Assembly: GCA_016699815.1 (NCBI GenBank)
Contig: CP065012.1
Coordinates: forward strand, 682,001 to 746,000
Direction of reading: 5' to 3'
Source: Chitinophagaceae bacterium
Lineage (GTDB): Bacteria > Bacteroidota > Bacteroidia > Chitinophagales > Chitinophagaceae
DNA: 64,000 nt
A program made the position numbers and the translations under genes. Positions 8,455-17,352 of this stretch are shown in pieces. The notes under the pieces were generated by a model, which saw nothing but the letters and a program-made list of their open reading frames with translations, did no database searches and was not told where the DNA came from. How positions within the stretch are numbered: the stretch's first letter is position 1; the number at the start of each line of letters is the position of its first letter.

Positions 8455-9744
8455 TTACAAACTCCAATAAGCCCTTTGCGAAATTTTATTTCTGTAAATG
8501 CCCTTTAAATCGGCAATTACGGCTTTATCTTTTGAAATAGCTTTAAAATATTTTTCGTCAAGGCCTTTGTATTTCGAATGGGGAACTGTAATAATTACCG
8601 CATCATAGTCGCTGGCTATATTGGGCACAAGGCCAAACCCATATTCATGCTCCAACTCATGGCTTTTGGCATGTGGATCGGTAACATCTACATTTAATGA
8701 AAAAGATTTTAATTCTTTTACTACATCTGCTACTTTACTGTTGCGGATATCACTTACGTTTTCTTTAAAAGTTGCACCCATTACCAGCACTTTGGCATCT
8801 TTTACATCGGATACGTTTTGTATAATATGCTGCAATATTTTTTTGGCAACATAAGCGCCCATTCCATCGTTAATTACCCGGCCTGCCAGAATCACCTGGC
8901 TGTCGTAGCCCAATTCTTTTGATTTGTAAGTAAGGTAATACGGGTCTACACCAATGCAATGGCCACCTACAAGGCCGGGTTGAAATTTAAGAAAATTCCA
9001 CTTGGTTCCTGCTGCTTCCAATACTTCGTAAGTATTGATATTCATTTTATCAAAAATGATAGAGAGCTCATTCATGAGGGCAATATTGAGATCCCGTTGC
9101 GTATTTTCAATAATTTTTGCTGCTTCTGCCACTTTTATGGATGATGCTTTATACACACCCGCTTTTACAACAAGCTCATACACTTTTGCAATAGCATCAA
9201 GGCTTTCTGCATCACATCCGCTTACTACTTTTGTAATAGAAGTGATGGTATGTTCTTTATCGCCGGGATTGATGCGCTCCGGCGAATAACCAATTTTAAA
9301 ATCGTTAATAACTTTTATGCCTGAAATTTTTTCAATTACAGGAAGGCAATCTTCTTCGGTACAACCGGGATACACTGTGCTTTCATAAACCACATAATCG
9401 CCTTTCTTAATCACTTTACCAATGGTTTCACTTGCCTTTAAAACCGGTACAAGGTCGGGGATATTATGATCATCTACCGGTGTTGGAACGGCAACTATAA
9501 AAAAATTTGCCTGGCGCAATACATCAAGGTCATTGGTAAATTCTATTTCGGCATTATCAAATGCTTCTGGCTCGAGTTCCTGGCTTGGGTCAATACGGTT
9601 TTGCATCATTTTTACTCTATCTGCATTAATATCAAAGCCGATAACTTTGATTTTTTTTGCAAATTCCAACGCTATAGGTAGACCTACATAACCCAGGCCG
9701 ATTACTGCCAGCTTTTTGTTCTTTTCAATTAAATCCTGGTACAT
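8455..9744 (-). CDS. UDP-N-acetylhexosamine 6-dehydrogenase, TviB/WbpO type
   Basis: A 429-residue nucleotide-sugar dehydrogenase that performs two NAD-dependent oxidations to give a UDP-uronic acid. The N-terminal LAVIGLGYVGLPIALEFAKK is the NAD fold; GLVGGHCIGVDPYYLTYKS carries the catalytic cysteine. The ESTVYPGCTEEDCLPVIE and YSPERINPGDKEHT segments are typical of the Vi-antigen TviB / WbpO class acting on UDP-GlcNAc or UDP-GalNAc, and differ from the UDP-glucose dehydrogenase two genes upstream. It is in the middle of the sugar operon, 24 nt from the epimerase. Confidence 0.9.
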   Translation of the reverse strand: MYQDLIEKNKKLAVIGLGYVGLPIALEFAKKIKVIGFDINADRVKMMQNRIDPSQELEPEAFDNAEIEFTNDLDVLRQANFFIVAVPTPVDDHNIPDLVPVLKASETIGKVIKKGDYVVYESTVYPGCTEEDCLPVIEKISGIKVINDFKIGYSPERINPGDKEHTITSITKVVSGCDAESLDAIAKVYELVVKAGVYKASSIKVAEAAKIIENTQRDLNIALMNELSIIFDKMNINTYEVLEAAGTKWNFLKFQPGLVGGHCIGVDPYYLTYKSKELGYDSQVILAGRVINDGMGAYVAKKILQHIIQNVSDVKDAKVLVMGATFKENVSDIRNSKVADVVKELKSFSLNVDVTDPHAKSHELEHEYGFGLVPNIASDYDAVIITVPHSKYKGLDEKYFKAISKDKAVIADLKGIYRNKISQRAYWSL

Positions 9745-9797
9745 TTATTTGGATACTTAAAATTTTTTATTGAATTTTCTTTCAGGATACCATTGGT

Positions 9798-10778
9798 TTA
9801 TTTCCTGCTTTCAAATTCTTTGGGTTGTTTACTCAATTCTTCTTTGGACAAAGATTTAAAATAATCATAAGTAATTTTTAAACCTTGCGCCCTGTTTACC
9901 TTTGGCGACCATCCCAATAATTCTTTGGCTCTTTTAATATCGGGTTGCCTTTGCCTGGGGTCGTCAACCGGCAATGGCTTATACACAATTTTTTGTTTTG
10001 TACCGGTGAGCAAAATAATTTCTTCGGCAAAATCTTTCAATGATATTTCATCGGGATTACCAATATTAACCGGGTACACATAATCACTCATAAGTAAGTT
10101 ATAAATACCTTCAATTAAATCGTCTACATAACAAAAGCTCCGGGTTTGGCTACCATCGCCAAATACGGTTAAATCTTCTCCTCTTAGCGCCTGGCCAATA
10201 AATGCGGGCAAAGCCCTCCCATCATTAAGCCTCATGCGTGGGCCATAAGTATTAAATATGCGTACAATTCTTGTTGCTACATTATGAAAAGTATGATAGG
10301 CCATTGTAATGGCTTCCTGGAAACGTTTTGCTTCATCATACACACCTCTTGGGCCAATGGGGTTTACATTGCCCCAGTAATCTTCGTTTTGCGGATGCAC
10401 CAATGGATCGCCATAAACTTCGCTTGTACTGGCTACTAATATCCTTGCATTTTTTGCCTTTGCCAAACCAAGGCAGTTATGCGTACCCAGGGAACCCACT
10501 TTTAAAGTTTGTATGGGAATTTTTAAATAATCTATAGGGCTTGCAGGTGATGCAAAATGTAAAATGTAATGCAACTCACCGGGTATATGAATGAATTTTG
10601 ATACATCATGATGAAAAAACTCAAATTGTTCCAGGTGAAAAAGGTGTTCAATATTTTTCAGATCGCCTGTTATGAGGTTATCCATGCCAATTACATGATA
10701 GCCTTCTTTAATAAACCTGTCGCATAAATGTGAGCCTAAAAAGCCTGCGGCACCGGTAATGAGTACTCTTTTTTTCAT
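9798..10778 (-). CDS. UDP-glucuronate decarboxylase (UXS-like)
   Basis: The 326-residue short-chain dehydrogenase fits UDP-xylose synthase: RVLITGAAGFLGSHLCDRF, DNLITGDLKNIEHL, STSEVYGDPLVHPQ, the YDEAKR catalytic pair, and RIFNTYGPRMRLNDGRALP. It decarboxylates UDP-glucuronate to UDP-xylose (or the 4-keto intermediate). Its substrate is the product of the UDP-glucose dehydrogenase encoded 8 nt upstream, so the two genes form a consecutive pathway step. The assignment is strong at family level. Confidence 0.92.
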   Translation of the reverse strand: MKKRVLITGAAGFLGSHLCDRFIKEGYHVIGMDNLITGDLKNIEHLFHLEQFEFFHHDVSKFIHIPGELHYILHFASPASPIDYLKIPIQTLKVGSLGTHNCLGLAKAKNARILVASTSEVYGDPLVHPQNEDYWGNVNPIGPRGVYDEAKRFQEAITMAYHTFHNVATRIVRIFNTYGPRMRLNDGRALPAFIGQALRGEDLTVFGDGSQTRSFCYVDDLIEGIYNLLMSDYVYPVNIGNPDEISLKDFAEEIILLTGTKQKIVYKPLPVDDPRQRQPDIKRAKELLGWSPKVNRAQGLKITYDYFKSLSKEELSKQPKEFESRK

Positions 10779-10786
10779 GCTGGTTT

Positions 10787-12115
10787 TTATTTGGATGCTA
10801 CTACTGCCCTTCCCACACTTTCATAATGGAAACCCAATTCTTTCATACGGTCCAGTTCAAATAAGTTTCTCCCGTCAAAAATTACTTTATTTTTCAAGAG
10901 GGCAAGTACTTTATCAAAATCGGGTGTACGAAACTCATTCCATTCAGTGGCAATTACCAGTGCATCGGCACCTTCAAGTGCATCATACTGGTTTTCGGTA
11001 TAGCTTATTTTATCTTTAATTAACTGTTGCACATTCTCCATTGCCTCCGGGTCAAAAGCTGTAACGCTTGCGCCTTCGCTAATCAATACATCAATCATAT
11101 CCAATGCCGGCGCTTCACGGATATCATCGGTATTGGGCTTAAAGGCAAGGCCCCACAGAGCTATCTTTTTCCCTTTTAAACACCCATCAAAATACGCTTT
11201 TATTTTGGGCAGCAAGTGCAACTTTTGTGTAACATTTACATCCATCACCGCATTTAATATTTTAAACTCATATTTTACTTCATCGCTGGATTTTACCAGG
11301 GCCTGCACATCTTTTGGGAAGCAACTGCCGCCATAGCCTATGCCGGGAAAAAGAAAGCGTTTGCCAATTCTGCTATCACTGCCAATGCCCCTTCGTACCA
11401 TATCCACATCTGCACCCAGCCTTTCGCAAAGCTGGGCAATTTCGTTCATAAAACTAATTTTTACTGCCAAAAATGAATTGGCTGCATACTTGGTTAGTTC
11501 CGCAGATTTTTCATCCATAAAAATAATAGGATTACCCTGGCGAACAAAGGGTGCATATAAGTCGTTCATTAATTTTATTGCCCGTTCAGAAGTAGTACCA
11601 ATTACTACTCTGTCTGGTTTCATAAAATCATCTACGGCTACGCCTTCTCTTAAAAATTCGGGGTTACTCACCACATCAAATGATGTTTCCGGCGCACCAT
11701 TTTTAATAATAGCCGCCTTTACTTTATCTGCTGTGCCAACTGGAACAGTGCTTTTATCAATTATTACTTTGTAATCGTTTGCAGCAAGTAAATTGCCTAA
11801 ATCTGCCGCAACGCCCAGTATATATTTTAAATCGGCGCTGCCGTTTTCTCCAGGAGGTGTTGGTAAGGCCAGAAAAATAATACTTGCATCTTTAACGGCA
11901 TCTGCAAGGGAAGTGGTAAAATGTAAACGGCCTTCTTTTTGGTTACGTAAAAATATTTTTTCGAGCCCGGGTTCATAAATGGTAATCCTGCCGGAATTAA
12001 GTTTGTCTACTTTTCCCTTATCAATGTCAACACAGGTTACGGTATTTCCTGTTTCGGCGAAACAGGTTCCTGTTACCAAGCCTACATAACCAGTTCCAAC
12101 TACTGCAATTTTCAT
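10787..12115 (-). CDS. ugd: UDP-glucose 6-dehydrogenase
   Basis: Oxidises UDP-glucose to UDP-glucuronate with two NAD. The 442-residue protein starts MKIAVVGTGYVGLVTGTCFA and has the catalytic cysteine in FPGIGYGGSCFPKDVQALV, plus IALWGLAFKPNTDDIREAPA in the C-terminal domain. Length is normal. It supplies the decarboxylase encoded just downstream. It is the second gene of the operon, 21 nt after the aminotransferase. Confidence 0.95.
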   Translation of the reverse strand: MKIAVVGTGYVGLVTGTCFAETGNTVTCVDIDKGKVDKLNSGRITIYEPGLEKIFLRNQKEGRLHFTTSLADAVKDASIIFLALPTPPGENGSADLKYILGVAADLGNLLAANDYKVIIDKSTVPVGTADKVKAAIIKNGAPETSFDVVSNPEFLREGVAVDDFMKPDRVVIGTTSERAIKLMNDLYAPFVRQGNPIIFMDEKSAELTKYAANSFLAVKISFMNEIAQLCERLGADVDMVRRGIGSDSRIGKRFLFPGIGYGGSCFPKDVQALVKSSDEVKYEFKILNAVMDVNVTQKLHLLPKIKAYFDGCLKGKKIALWGLAFKPNTDDIREAPALDMIDVLISEGASVTAFDPEAMENVQQLIKDKISYTENQYDALEGADALVIATEWNEFRTPDFDKVLALLKNKVIFDGRNLFELDRMKELGFHYESVGRAVVASK

Positions 12116-12136
12116 ATACGATTTTAACTATTTTGT

Positions 12137-13267
12137 TTATTGGTTAACAAATTCAAGTACTTTATTTACAATAAAACTTTGTTGCTCCTCATCCAGTTCG
12201 GTATGGATTGGCAAAGATATTACCCTTTGGGTAAGCCAATCCGTAACCGGCAATTGGTAGTTGCCCCCGCCAAAAGCATCAAACATTTTTTGCCGGTGGG
12301 CAGGCACCGGGTAATAAATCATATTGGGTACCATTTGTTGCGTAAGCCAGTCACTTAAAGCATTCCGGTTTACATCATTCACAAGTAAAGTGTACTGATG
12401 AAAAACATGGTTATTATTTGCTGCACGAAAAGGTATGTTGATTTTATTATTACCGGCAAAAGCCTTATCATAAAAATCTGCTGCTTTGCGCCTTGCTTTT
12501 ATATAGGCGTTTAAATGTTTTAACTTAATATCCAAAATAGCCGCCTGCATTGCATCTAACCTGCTGTTGCATCCCACCACATCATGATAATACCGCATGC
12601 TTTGCCCGTGGGAAGCTATCATTTTTAATTTTTCCATTAACGCATCATCCTGGGTAAACATTGCACCACCATCGCCAAAAGCGCCTAAATTTTTACTGGG
12701 ATAAAAAGAAGTGCAACCGATGGTGCCAATGCTACCGGTTTTTTGGGTTTTTCCACTGCTAAATGTATAATCATTGCCAATAGCCTGTGCATTATCTTCA
12801 ATTACATAAAGGTTATGTTCCCTGGCAATGCTCATTATTGCTTCCATATCTGCCGCCTGGCCGTATAAATGCACCGGCACTATGGCTTTGGTTTTAGGCG
12901 AAATGGCTTTTGCAATGGCTTTTGGATCTATACAAAAAGTTTGGGGATCTACATCTACAAAAACAGGTTTTATACCTAATAAAGCCGCAACCTCTACTGT
13001 GGCAATATAGGTAAAAGAAGGTGTTATCACTTCGTCTCCGGCCTTTATATCTAAAGCCATCATGGCAATTTGCAAAGCATCGGTGCCATTTGCACAGGGT
13101 ATACAATGCTTACTATTATGATAAGCCGCCAGGTTTATCGCAAAATCGTTTACCACTTTTCCACCAATAAACTGGGAGCTCTCCATTACCGCACCTACGG
13201 CTGCATCTACTTCTGCCTTAATTTTTTGATACTGTGTTTTAGTATCTACCATTTGCAATGGCTTCAT
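12137..13267 (-). CDS. DegT/DnrJ/EryC1/StrS-family sugar aminotransferase
   Basis: A 376-residue pyridoxal-phosphate enzyme that usually transaminates a keto-sugar nucleotide. Motifs are CANGTDALQIAMMAL, EDNAQAIG, and the PLP lysine (about residue 192) in SFYPSKNLGAFGDGG. The start is set at the ATG 13267 because the -7 box at 13288-13295 lies between it and a further upstream ATG (13330), whose extra 21 residues look non-homologous. It is the first gene of the seven-gene sugar operon. Its likely substrate is a UDP-keto sugar, for example one derived from UDP-hexosamine, but this cannot be fixed from sequence. Confidence 0.92.
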   Translation of the reverse strand: MKPLQMVDTKTQYQKIKAEVDAAVGAVMESSQFIGGKVVNDFAINLAAYHNSKHCIPCANGTDALQIAMMALDIKAGDEVITPSFTYIATVEVAALLGIKPVFVDVDPQTFCIDPKAIAKAISPKTKAIVPVHLYGQAADMEAIMSIAREHNLYVIEDNAQAIGNDYTFSSGKTQKTGSIGTIGCTSFYPSKNLGAFGDGGAMFTQDDALMEKLKMIASHGQSMRYYHDVVGCNSRLDAMQAAILDIKLKHLNAYIKARRKAADFYDKAFAGNNKINIPFRAANNNHVFHQYTLLVNDVNRNALSDWLTQQMVPNMIYYPVPAHRQKMFDAFGGGNYQLPVTDWLTQRVISLPIHTELDEEQQSFIVNKVLEFVNQ

Positions 13268-13287
13268 ATTATTAATTTTACCGGCGC

Positions 13288-13318
13288 AAAGATAAGGCTT
13301 TGAAAGCCAGAAACAATA
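13288..13318 (-). promoter_or_regulatory. Promoter of the nucleotide-sugar operon
   Basis: On the minus strand ATTG (13318-13315), 19 nt, then TATCTTTG (13295-13288), an excellent match to the Bacteroidota primary sigma consensus. It lies 20 nt upstream of the aminotransferase ATG at 13267 and decides that start. Confidence 0.72.
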
Positions 13319-13435
13319 CGCATGATACAAGCTTTGAAGGTATAAAATTTACCAGTATTGCCGGTTTTGGGTAGTGCATAATTTATCAAACACGGCTTGC
13401 AGAAATATCCATTATTTTTGATACAAATTTTTCCA

Positions 13436-14674
13436 TTGAGTAAAATTATTTACCGCTTATTTGTTTTCTTTTACAATGCTGCATTGCACCTGGCTTCTTT
13501 TTGGAATAGCAAAGCAAGGCTTTGGGTACAAGGCAGAAAGCAGCTACTGGAAAAAATAAAGCTGTCATTTGAAGGAAACTCATCTCCGGTAATTTGGATG
13601 CATGCTGCAAGCCTTGGTGAATTTGAGCAGGGCAGGCCGGTAATTACACAGCTAAAATCCATTTACCCCGATTATAAAATTGTCATCACTTTTTTTAGCC
13701 CCAGCGGTTATGAAAATAAAAAAAATTATACCGGGGCCGATTATATTTTTTATTTACCTGCCGATAGTGAAATTAATGCCAGGAAGTTTATCAGCATAAT
13801 AAAACCGAGCCTGGTAATTTGGGTAAAATACGAATTTTGGTTCCATTATTTATCCGAATTAAAAAAAAGGGATATTCCTGTGGTACTCATTTCGGCTTTA
13901 TTTAGGCCCGGCCAGCCTTTTTTTAAATTTTACGGTAGCCTTTGGAGAAATATGTTGTTGTGTTTTAAAGCAATTTTTGTACAAAACCAGCAATCGGCCG
14001 AATTATTGAAAATCATAGGCATTGAAAAAAATGTTACTGTAAGCGGCGATACCCGTTTTGACAGTGTAATTAATACTGCTGAAAATTTTGAGGCATTGCC
14101 CGGCTTAATAAAACTATTTTGCGGCAGCCAAAAAGTAGTTGTTGCCGGAAGCACCTGGGCCGAAGATGAAGAAGAGTTATTGCATTTTGTAAAAAATAAT
14201 AAAGCTATTAAATTTATAATTGCACCGCATGAAACAGCAAAAAGCAATATAGAAGAAGTTCAAACCAGGTTTACGGGTTGCCTGCTCTATTCTCAACTCA
14301 CCGAAAGCAATGTACAAACAGGAAATGTATTGGTGATAGATAATATTGGGATGTTGAGCCGGTTGTATAAATATGCACATATTACTTATGTAGGCGGTGG
14401 TTTTGGAGATGATGGTTTGCACAATATCCTTGAAGCTGCCGTATATGGCATGCCCGTAATTTTTGGGCCTAACTACGAAAAATTTCCCGAAGCAACAGAT
14501 TTGATAGCATACGGCGGTGCCATAAGTGTAGAAAACACCCTTGAGCTGGAAAAAGTATTGAACAATTTAATTACAAGCGATGAATTGAGGGAAGGATACG
14601 CTGCAAAAGCAAAACTATTTATTTATAATAATAAAGGCGCAACAGAAAAAATAATTTCCTTTATTACACGGTAA
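13436..14674 (+). CDS. waaA: 3-deoxy-D-manno-octulosonic acid (Kdo) transferase
   Basis: Transfers Kdo from CMP-Kdo to lipid A precursor at the inner face of the cytoplasmic membrane. The protein (about 412 residues) has an N-terminal hydrophobic anchor, then VIWMHAASLGEFEQGRPVI with the catalytic glutamate region, and the C-terminal GT-B donor site HITYVGGGFGDDGLHNILEA. The start is uncertain: TTG at 13436 gives MSKIIYRLFVFFYNAALHLA, matching the usual family N-terminus; a TTG at 13397 would add 13 residues. No ATG is suitable. It is divergent from the sugar operon and ends 3 nt before the convergent gene at 14678. Whether it adds one or two Kdo cannot be seen. Confidence 0.92.
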   Translation: MSKIIYRLFVFFYNAALHLASFWNSKARLWVQGRKQLLEKIKLSFEGNSSPVIWMHAASLGEFEQGRPVITQLKSIYPDYKIVITFFSPSGYENKKNYTGADYIFYLPADSEINARKFISIIKPSLVIWVKYEFWFHYLSELKKRDIPVVLISALFRPGQPFFKFYGSLWRNMLLCFKAIFVQNQQSAELLKIIGIEKNVTVSGDTRFDSVINTAENFEALPGLIKLFCGSQKVVVAGSTWAEDEEELLHFVKNNKAIKFIIAPHETAKSNIEEVQTRFTGCLLYSQLTESNVQTGNVLVIDNIGMLSRLYKYAHITYVGGGFGDDGLHNILEAAVYGMPVIFGPNYEKFPEATDLIAYGGAISVENTLELEKVLNNLITSDELREGYAAKAKLFIYNNKGATEKIISFITR

Positions 14675-14677
14675 TCT

Positions 14678-15454
14678 TTATTGGGTAAATCTTCGTTTTA
14701 CCAGTTTTTCAAAATGTTTCACCAATTCATTTTTATCGTTCCAGCCCAGTTTTAATTTTAATTCCCTGCGTATCCAGTATTCGGCTTCGGCAAAAATAGA
14801 AAACCCATTGATAGTTTTAATGCTTCTTTCGTACATATTTTCATCGCCCCGGAACAACTCTTTAATAAATACATAACGGTCATTAATATTAATTGCTTTT
14901 TTTAAATCTTTTATCGGCGTTTCGCCAAGGGTTTCAGAAAGTTCTATTTTTCCCTGTTTCAATTTTTCATTTAAAGAAGCGCCCCGTTCTGTTGGCAACA
15001 CTTCATGTATTTCTTTTTTGGGCGGTCCATCGGTTTGTTGATGGATCATTGTTGGGATATCGTCAATAGGGTCAAAAAGCAAACCGGGCTTGTTTTGGGT
15101 ACTTAATTTATTAATTTCTTCTGCTTTTCGTTTAATTTCTTCCAGTTCGGCTTCCATTTCTGCTTCATCTACCTGCAATACTTCTACAATTTTTTCTTCT
15201 TCCTTAACAGGTACTGGTACATGCATTTCAACCTGCTTTAGGGTAGTTTCAGGTACTTTTACTTCCACCCTACTTTCCATTACAGGCGCCAGGTGCAAGG
15301 CGACAAAATTATTATCGGGGTTTTCGGTTGCACTGGCCGCTTTATGCTGCAATTCACTTTGTAACATTTGTACCGTAAGCAAAAGCTGTGCAGAAGACGC
15401 CCCTTCTTTAATTTGATTAACCAACTTTTCGGTTAGGGTTTTCACCCGTTCCAT
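14678..15454 (-). CDS. Conserved hypothetical protein with Bacteroidota-type C-terminal domain
   Basis: I do not assign a function. The 258-residue protein (start ATG at 15454, MERVKTLTEKLVNQI) has a short helical N-terminus, a low-complexity acidic middle rich in Glu/Val/Lys with predicted coiled coil (EMEAELEEIKRKAEEINKL), and a folded C-terminal part INDRYVFIKELFRGDENMYE...KLKLGWNDKNELVKHFEKLVKRRF. That C-terminal pattern recurs in hypothetical proteins of many Bacteroidota as I remember them. No signal peptide or membrane segment is seen. It is convergent with waaA and divergent from tdk. Confidence 0.75.
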   Translation of the reverse strand: MERVKTLTEKLVNQIKEGASSAQLLLTVQMLQSELQHKAASATENPDNNFVALHLAPVMESRVEVKVPETTLKQVEMHVPVPVKEEEKIVEVLQVDEAEMEAELEEIKRKAEEINKLSTQNKPGLLFDPIDDIPTMIHQQTDGPPKKEIHEVLPTERGASLNEKLKQGKIELSETLGETPIKDLKKAININDRYVFIKELFRGDENMYERSIKTINGFSIFAEAEYWIRRELKLKLGWNDKNELVKHFEKLVKRRFTQ

Positions 15455-15574
15455 ATTGAAATATTTTATTACAAAATAAGGTTCATACAAAATTTGTTTT
15501 GTCCTGTGAAACAAAACAATAATCTTTGCAAGCTACAAGCTAAGTTACAATAGAATTTCAAAAAATTTAAGTGA

Positions 15575-16141
15575 ATGTTTATAGAACCAAATTTAAGGGG
15601 TGAGCGCAGGGGTTGGATAGAAGTGATTTGCGGCAGCATGTTTAGCGGTAAAACGGAGGAACTTATCCGCAGGTTGAAAAGGGTAAAAATTGCTAATTTA
15701 AAAGTGGAAATTTTTAAGCCTGCAATAGATACAAGGTACGATGAAGTAAAAATTGTGAGCCACGATACTAATTTTATCAACAGTACACCGGTAGAAAGTT
15801 CTCAAAATATATTATTGCTGGCACAAGCAGTTGATGTTGTGGGCATTGATGAAGCCCAGTTTTTTGACTCCGAAATAGGCAACGTATGCGAAGAATTGGC
15901 TATGCGTGGCATTAGGGTAATTGTAGCCGGGCTGGACATGGATTTTCAGGGCAACCCTTTTGGTCAAATGCCCGCATTATTGGCTAAAGCCGATTATATC
16001 ACTAAACTTCATGCCATTTGTGTGGTTTGTGGGGGCATTGCTAATATTTCTTACCGCAAAAGCGCCAGTAAAGACCAGGTATTACTGGGAGAAAAAGATA
16101 TTTACGAACCCCGTTGCAGGCATTGCTGCAAAAAAAGTTAA
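15575..16141 (+). CDS. tdk: Thymidine kinase
   Basis: Phosphorylates thymidine with ATP in nucleotide salvage. The 188-residue type II enzyme has the P-loop GSMFSGKTEELIRRLKR, the DEAQFF Walker-B-like motif, the lid/active site GLDMDFQGNPFG, and a structural zinc site formed by CVVCGG and CRHC near the C-terminus. Length is normal. The N-terminal extension MFIEPNLRGERRGWIEVI is seen in Bacteroidota homologues. It may be co-transcribed with ccmB 54 nt downstream, though the functions are unrelated. Confidence 0.96.
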   Translation: MFIEPNLRGERRGWIEVICGSMFSGKTEELIRRLKRVKIANLKVEIFKPAIDTRYDEVKIVSHDTNFINSTPVESSQNILLLAQAVDVVGIDEAQFFDSEIGNVCEELAMRGIRVIVAGLDMDFQGNPFGQMPALLAKADYITKLHAICVVCGGIANISYRKSASKDQVLLGEKDIYEPRCRHCCKKS

Positions 16142-16195
16142 CAATGCCATTGGGGAATAATGGCTCATTACTGCATATTTTGTACAGGTAATAGA

Positions 16196-16861
16196 ATGAG
16201 TAATTTTACAAAAATACTGGCGCTGGTAAAAAAAGATATTATGCTGGAAATGCGTCAGCAACATACTTTTTACGGCCTTATCCTCTATATAGCTTCTACC
16301 GTTTTTATTATTTACCTGGCTTTGCCCGAAGCACCGGAAGCCATTACCTGGCAAACCTTGTTTTGGGTAATACAATTATTTATTTGTGTAAATACCGTTG
16401 CCAAAAGTTTTTTGCAGGACAGCCGGGGACGCTTGTTGTATTATTACACGATTGCTTCACCCGTGCAATTTATCTTAGCCAAATTAATTTACAATATTTG
16501 TCTTTTGCTCATCATGAATATGATCAGCATATTATTTTTTTATGTTTTTCTCGGCTTCCCGGTTGTAAACCCATTTATTTTTATTTTTATTTCGATGCTT
16601 GGTGGTATAAGCCTAAGCCTTGTATTTACTTTAATGAGTGCTATTGCCGCAAAAGCACAACATAATGCGGCACTTATTGCCATATTGGGCTTTCCGGTTA
16701 TTTTACCCTTATTGCTGCTGCTAATGCGATTGAGTAAATTAGCCTTTGCAGAAATTTTTAGAGAGGGCGCTGTAGGTCAACTTACCGGAATTATTATTGG
16801 CCTCGATGCGTTGGTAATTGCACTTGCCGTAATATTATTTCCCTTTTTGTGGAAAGATTGA
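16196..16861 (+). CDS. ccmB: Heme exporter subunit CcmB
   Basis: CcmB is the membrane subunit of the CcmABC exporter used in cytochrome c maturation. The 221-residue protein has six predicted membrane helices, the N-terminal LALVKKDIMLEMRQQ and the conserved FWVIQLFICVNTVAKSFLQD region with the RGRLLYYYTIASP loop. The ATG at 16196 is preferred over 16160 because MSNFTKILALVKKD is the usual N-terminus. No other ccm gene is in the window. The organism does need c-type cytochromes, as the cytochrome c beside nosZ shows. Confidence 0.88.
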   Translation: MSNFTKILALVKKDIMLEMRQQHTFYGLILYIASTVFIIYLALPEAPEAITWQTLFWVIQLFICVNTVAKSFLQDSRGRLLYYYTIASPVQFILAKLIYNICLLLIMNMISILFFYVFLGFPVVNPFIFIFISMLGGISLSLVFTLMSAIAAKAQHNAALIAILGFPVILPLLLLLMRLSKLAFAEIFREGAVGQLTGIIIGLDALVIALAVILFPFLWKD

Positions 16862-16937
16862 TGCTTGTGTAATTACAATTGTATTTCATGTATTCCTAAG
16901 ATGCAACTCTTGCAATTTTTTTGTAACTTTAAGCATT

Positions 16938-17291
16938 ATGTCATCTATTCAAATAAAGCGAATTTATGATAAACCCTTAAAAGCAGATGGATACCGTATA
17001 TTGGTAGACCGGTTATGGCCAAGAGGGTTAAAAAAAGAAGAAGTGCATTTTAACGAATGGATCAAAACTTTATCGCCTTCATCCGAATTAAGAAAATGGT
17101 TTGGCCATAAACCCAAAAATTTTCCGGAATTTGAAAAGCGGTACAAAAAAGAGCTTGGAGAAGTTTCCCATGAATTGGAGCGCATAACAGCAATAGCAAA
17201 AAACAAGACAATAACCCTGTTATATTCTGCCAAAAACACAGAAATGAACCAGGCTGTAGTGTTAAAAAAAGTATTAGATAATTTAAAATAG
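16938..17291 (+). CDS. DUF488 (YeaO-like) family protein
   Basis: A 117-residue cytosolic protein with the hallmark RIYDKPLKADGYRILVDR, LWPRGLKKEE and LRKWFGHKP segments of DUF488. The late TLLYSAKNTEMNQAVVLKK is also typical. Family function is unresolved. A TAACTTTA element just upstream (about 16924) could be its promoter. It lies before the Rrf2 regulator gene with its own promoter between, so I do not assign it to the nitrogen-oxide module. Confidence 0.88.
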   Translation: MSSIQIKRIYDKPLKADGYRILVDRLWPRGLKKEEVHFNEWIKTLSPSSELRKWFGHKPKNFPEFEKRYKKELGEVSHELERITAIAKNKTITLLYSAKNTEMNQAVVLKKVLDNLK

Positions 17292-17316
17292 GAAAAGACA
17301 TATTTATCCTCCATTT

Positions 17317-17335
17317 GGGATATCCCTTACCTTTG
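17317..17335 (+). promoter_or_regulatory. Promoter with overlapping palindrome, Rrf2 regulator gene
   Basis: TACCTTTG at 17328-17335 is a canonical -7 element 17 nt before the ATG. A perfect 10-bp palindrome GGGATATCCC (17317-17326) abuts it on the upstream side, in the promoter spacer. This is where an autorepressor would bind. Operator function is inference. Confidence 0.5.
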
Positions 17336-17352
17336 CAAAATAAATTCAACAC

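Noticed and set aside
13268..13330. Longer N-terminus of the DegT aminotransferase
   Set aside because: The operon promoter lies inside the extension and the added residues do not fit the family.
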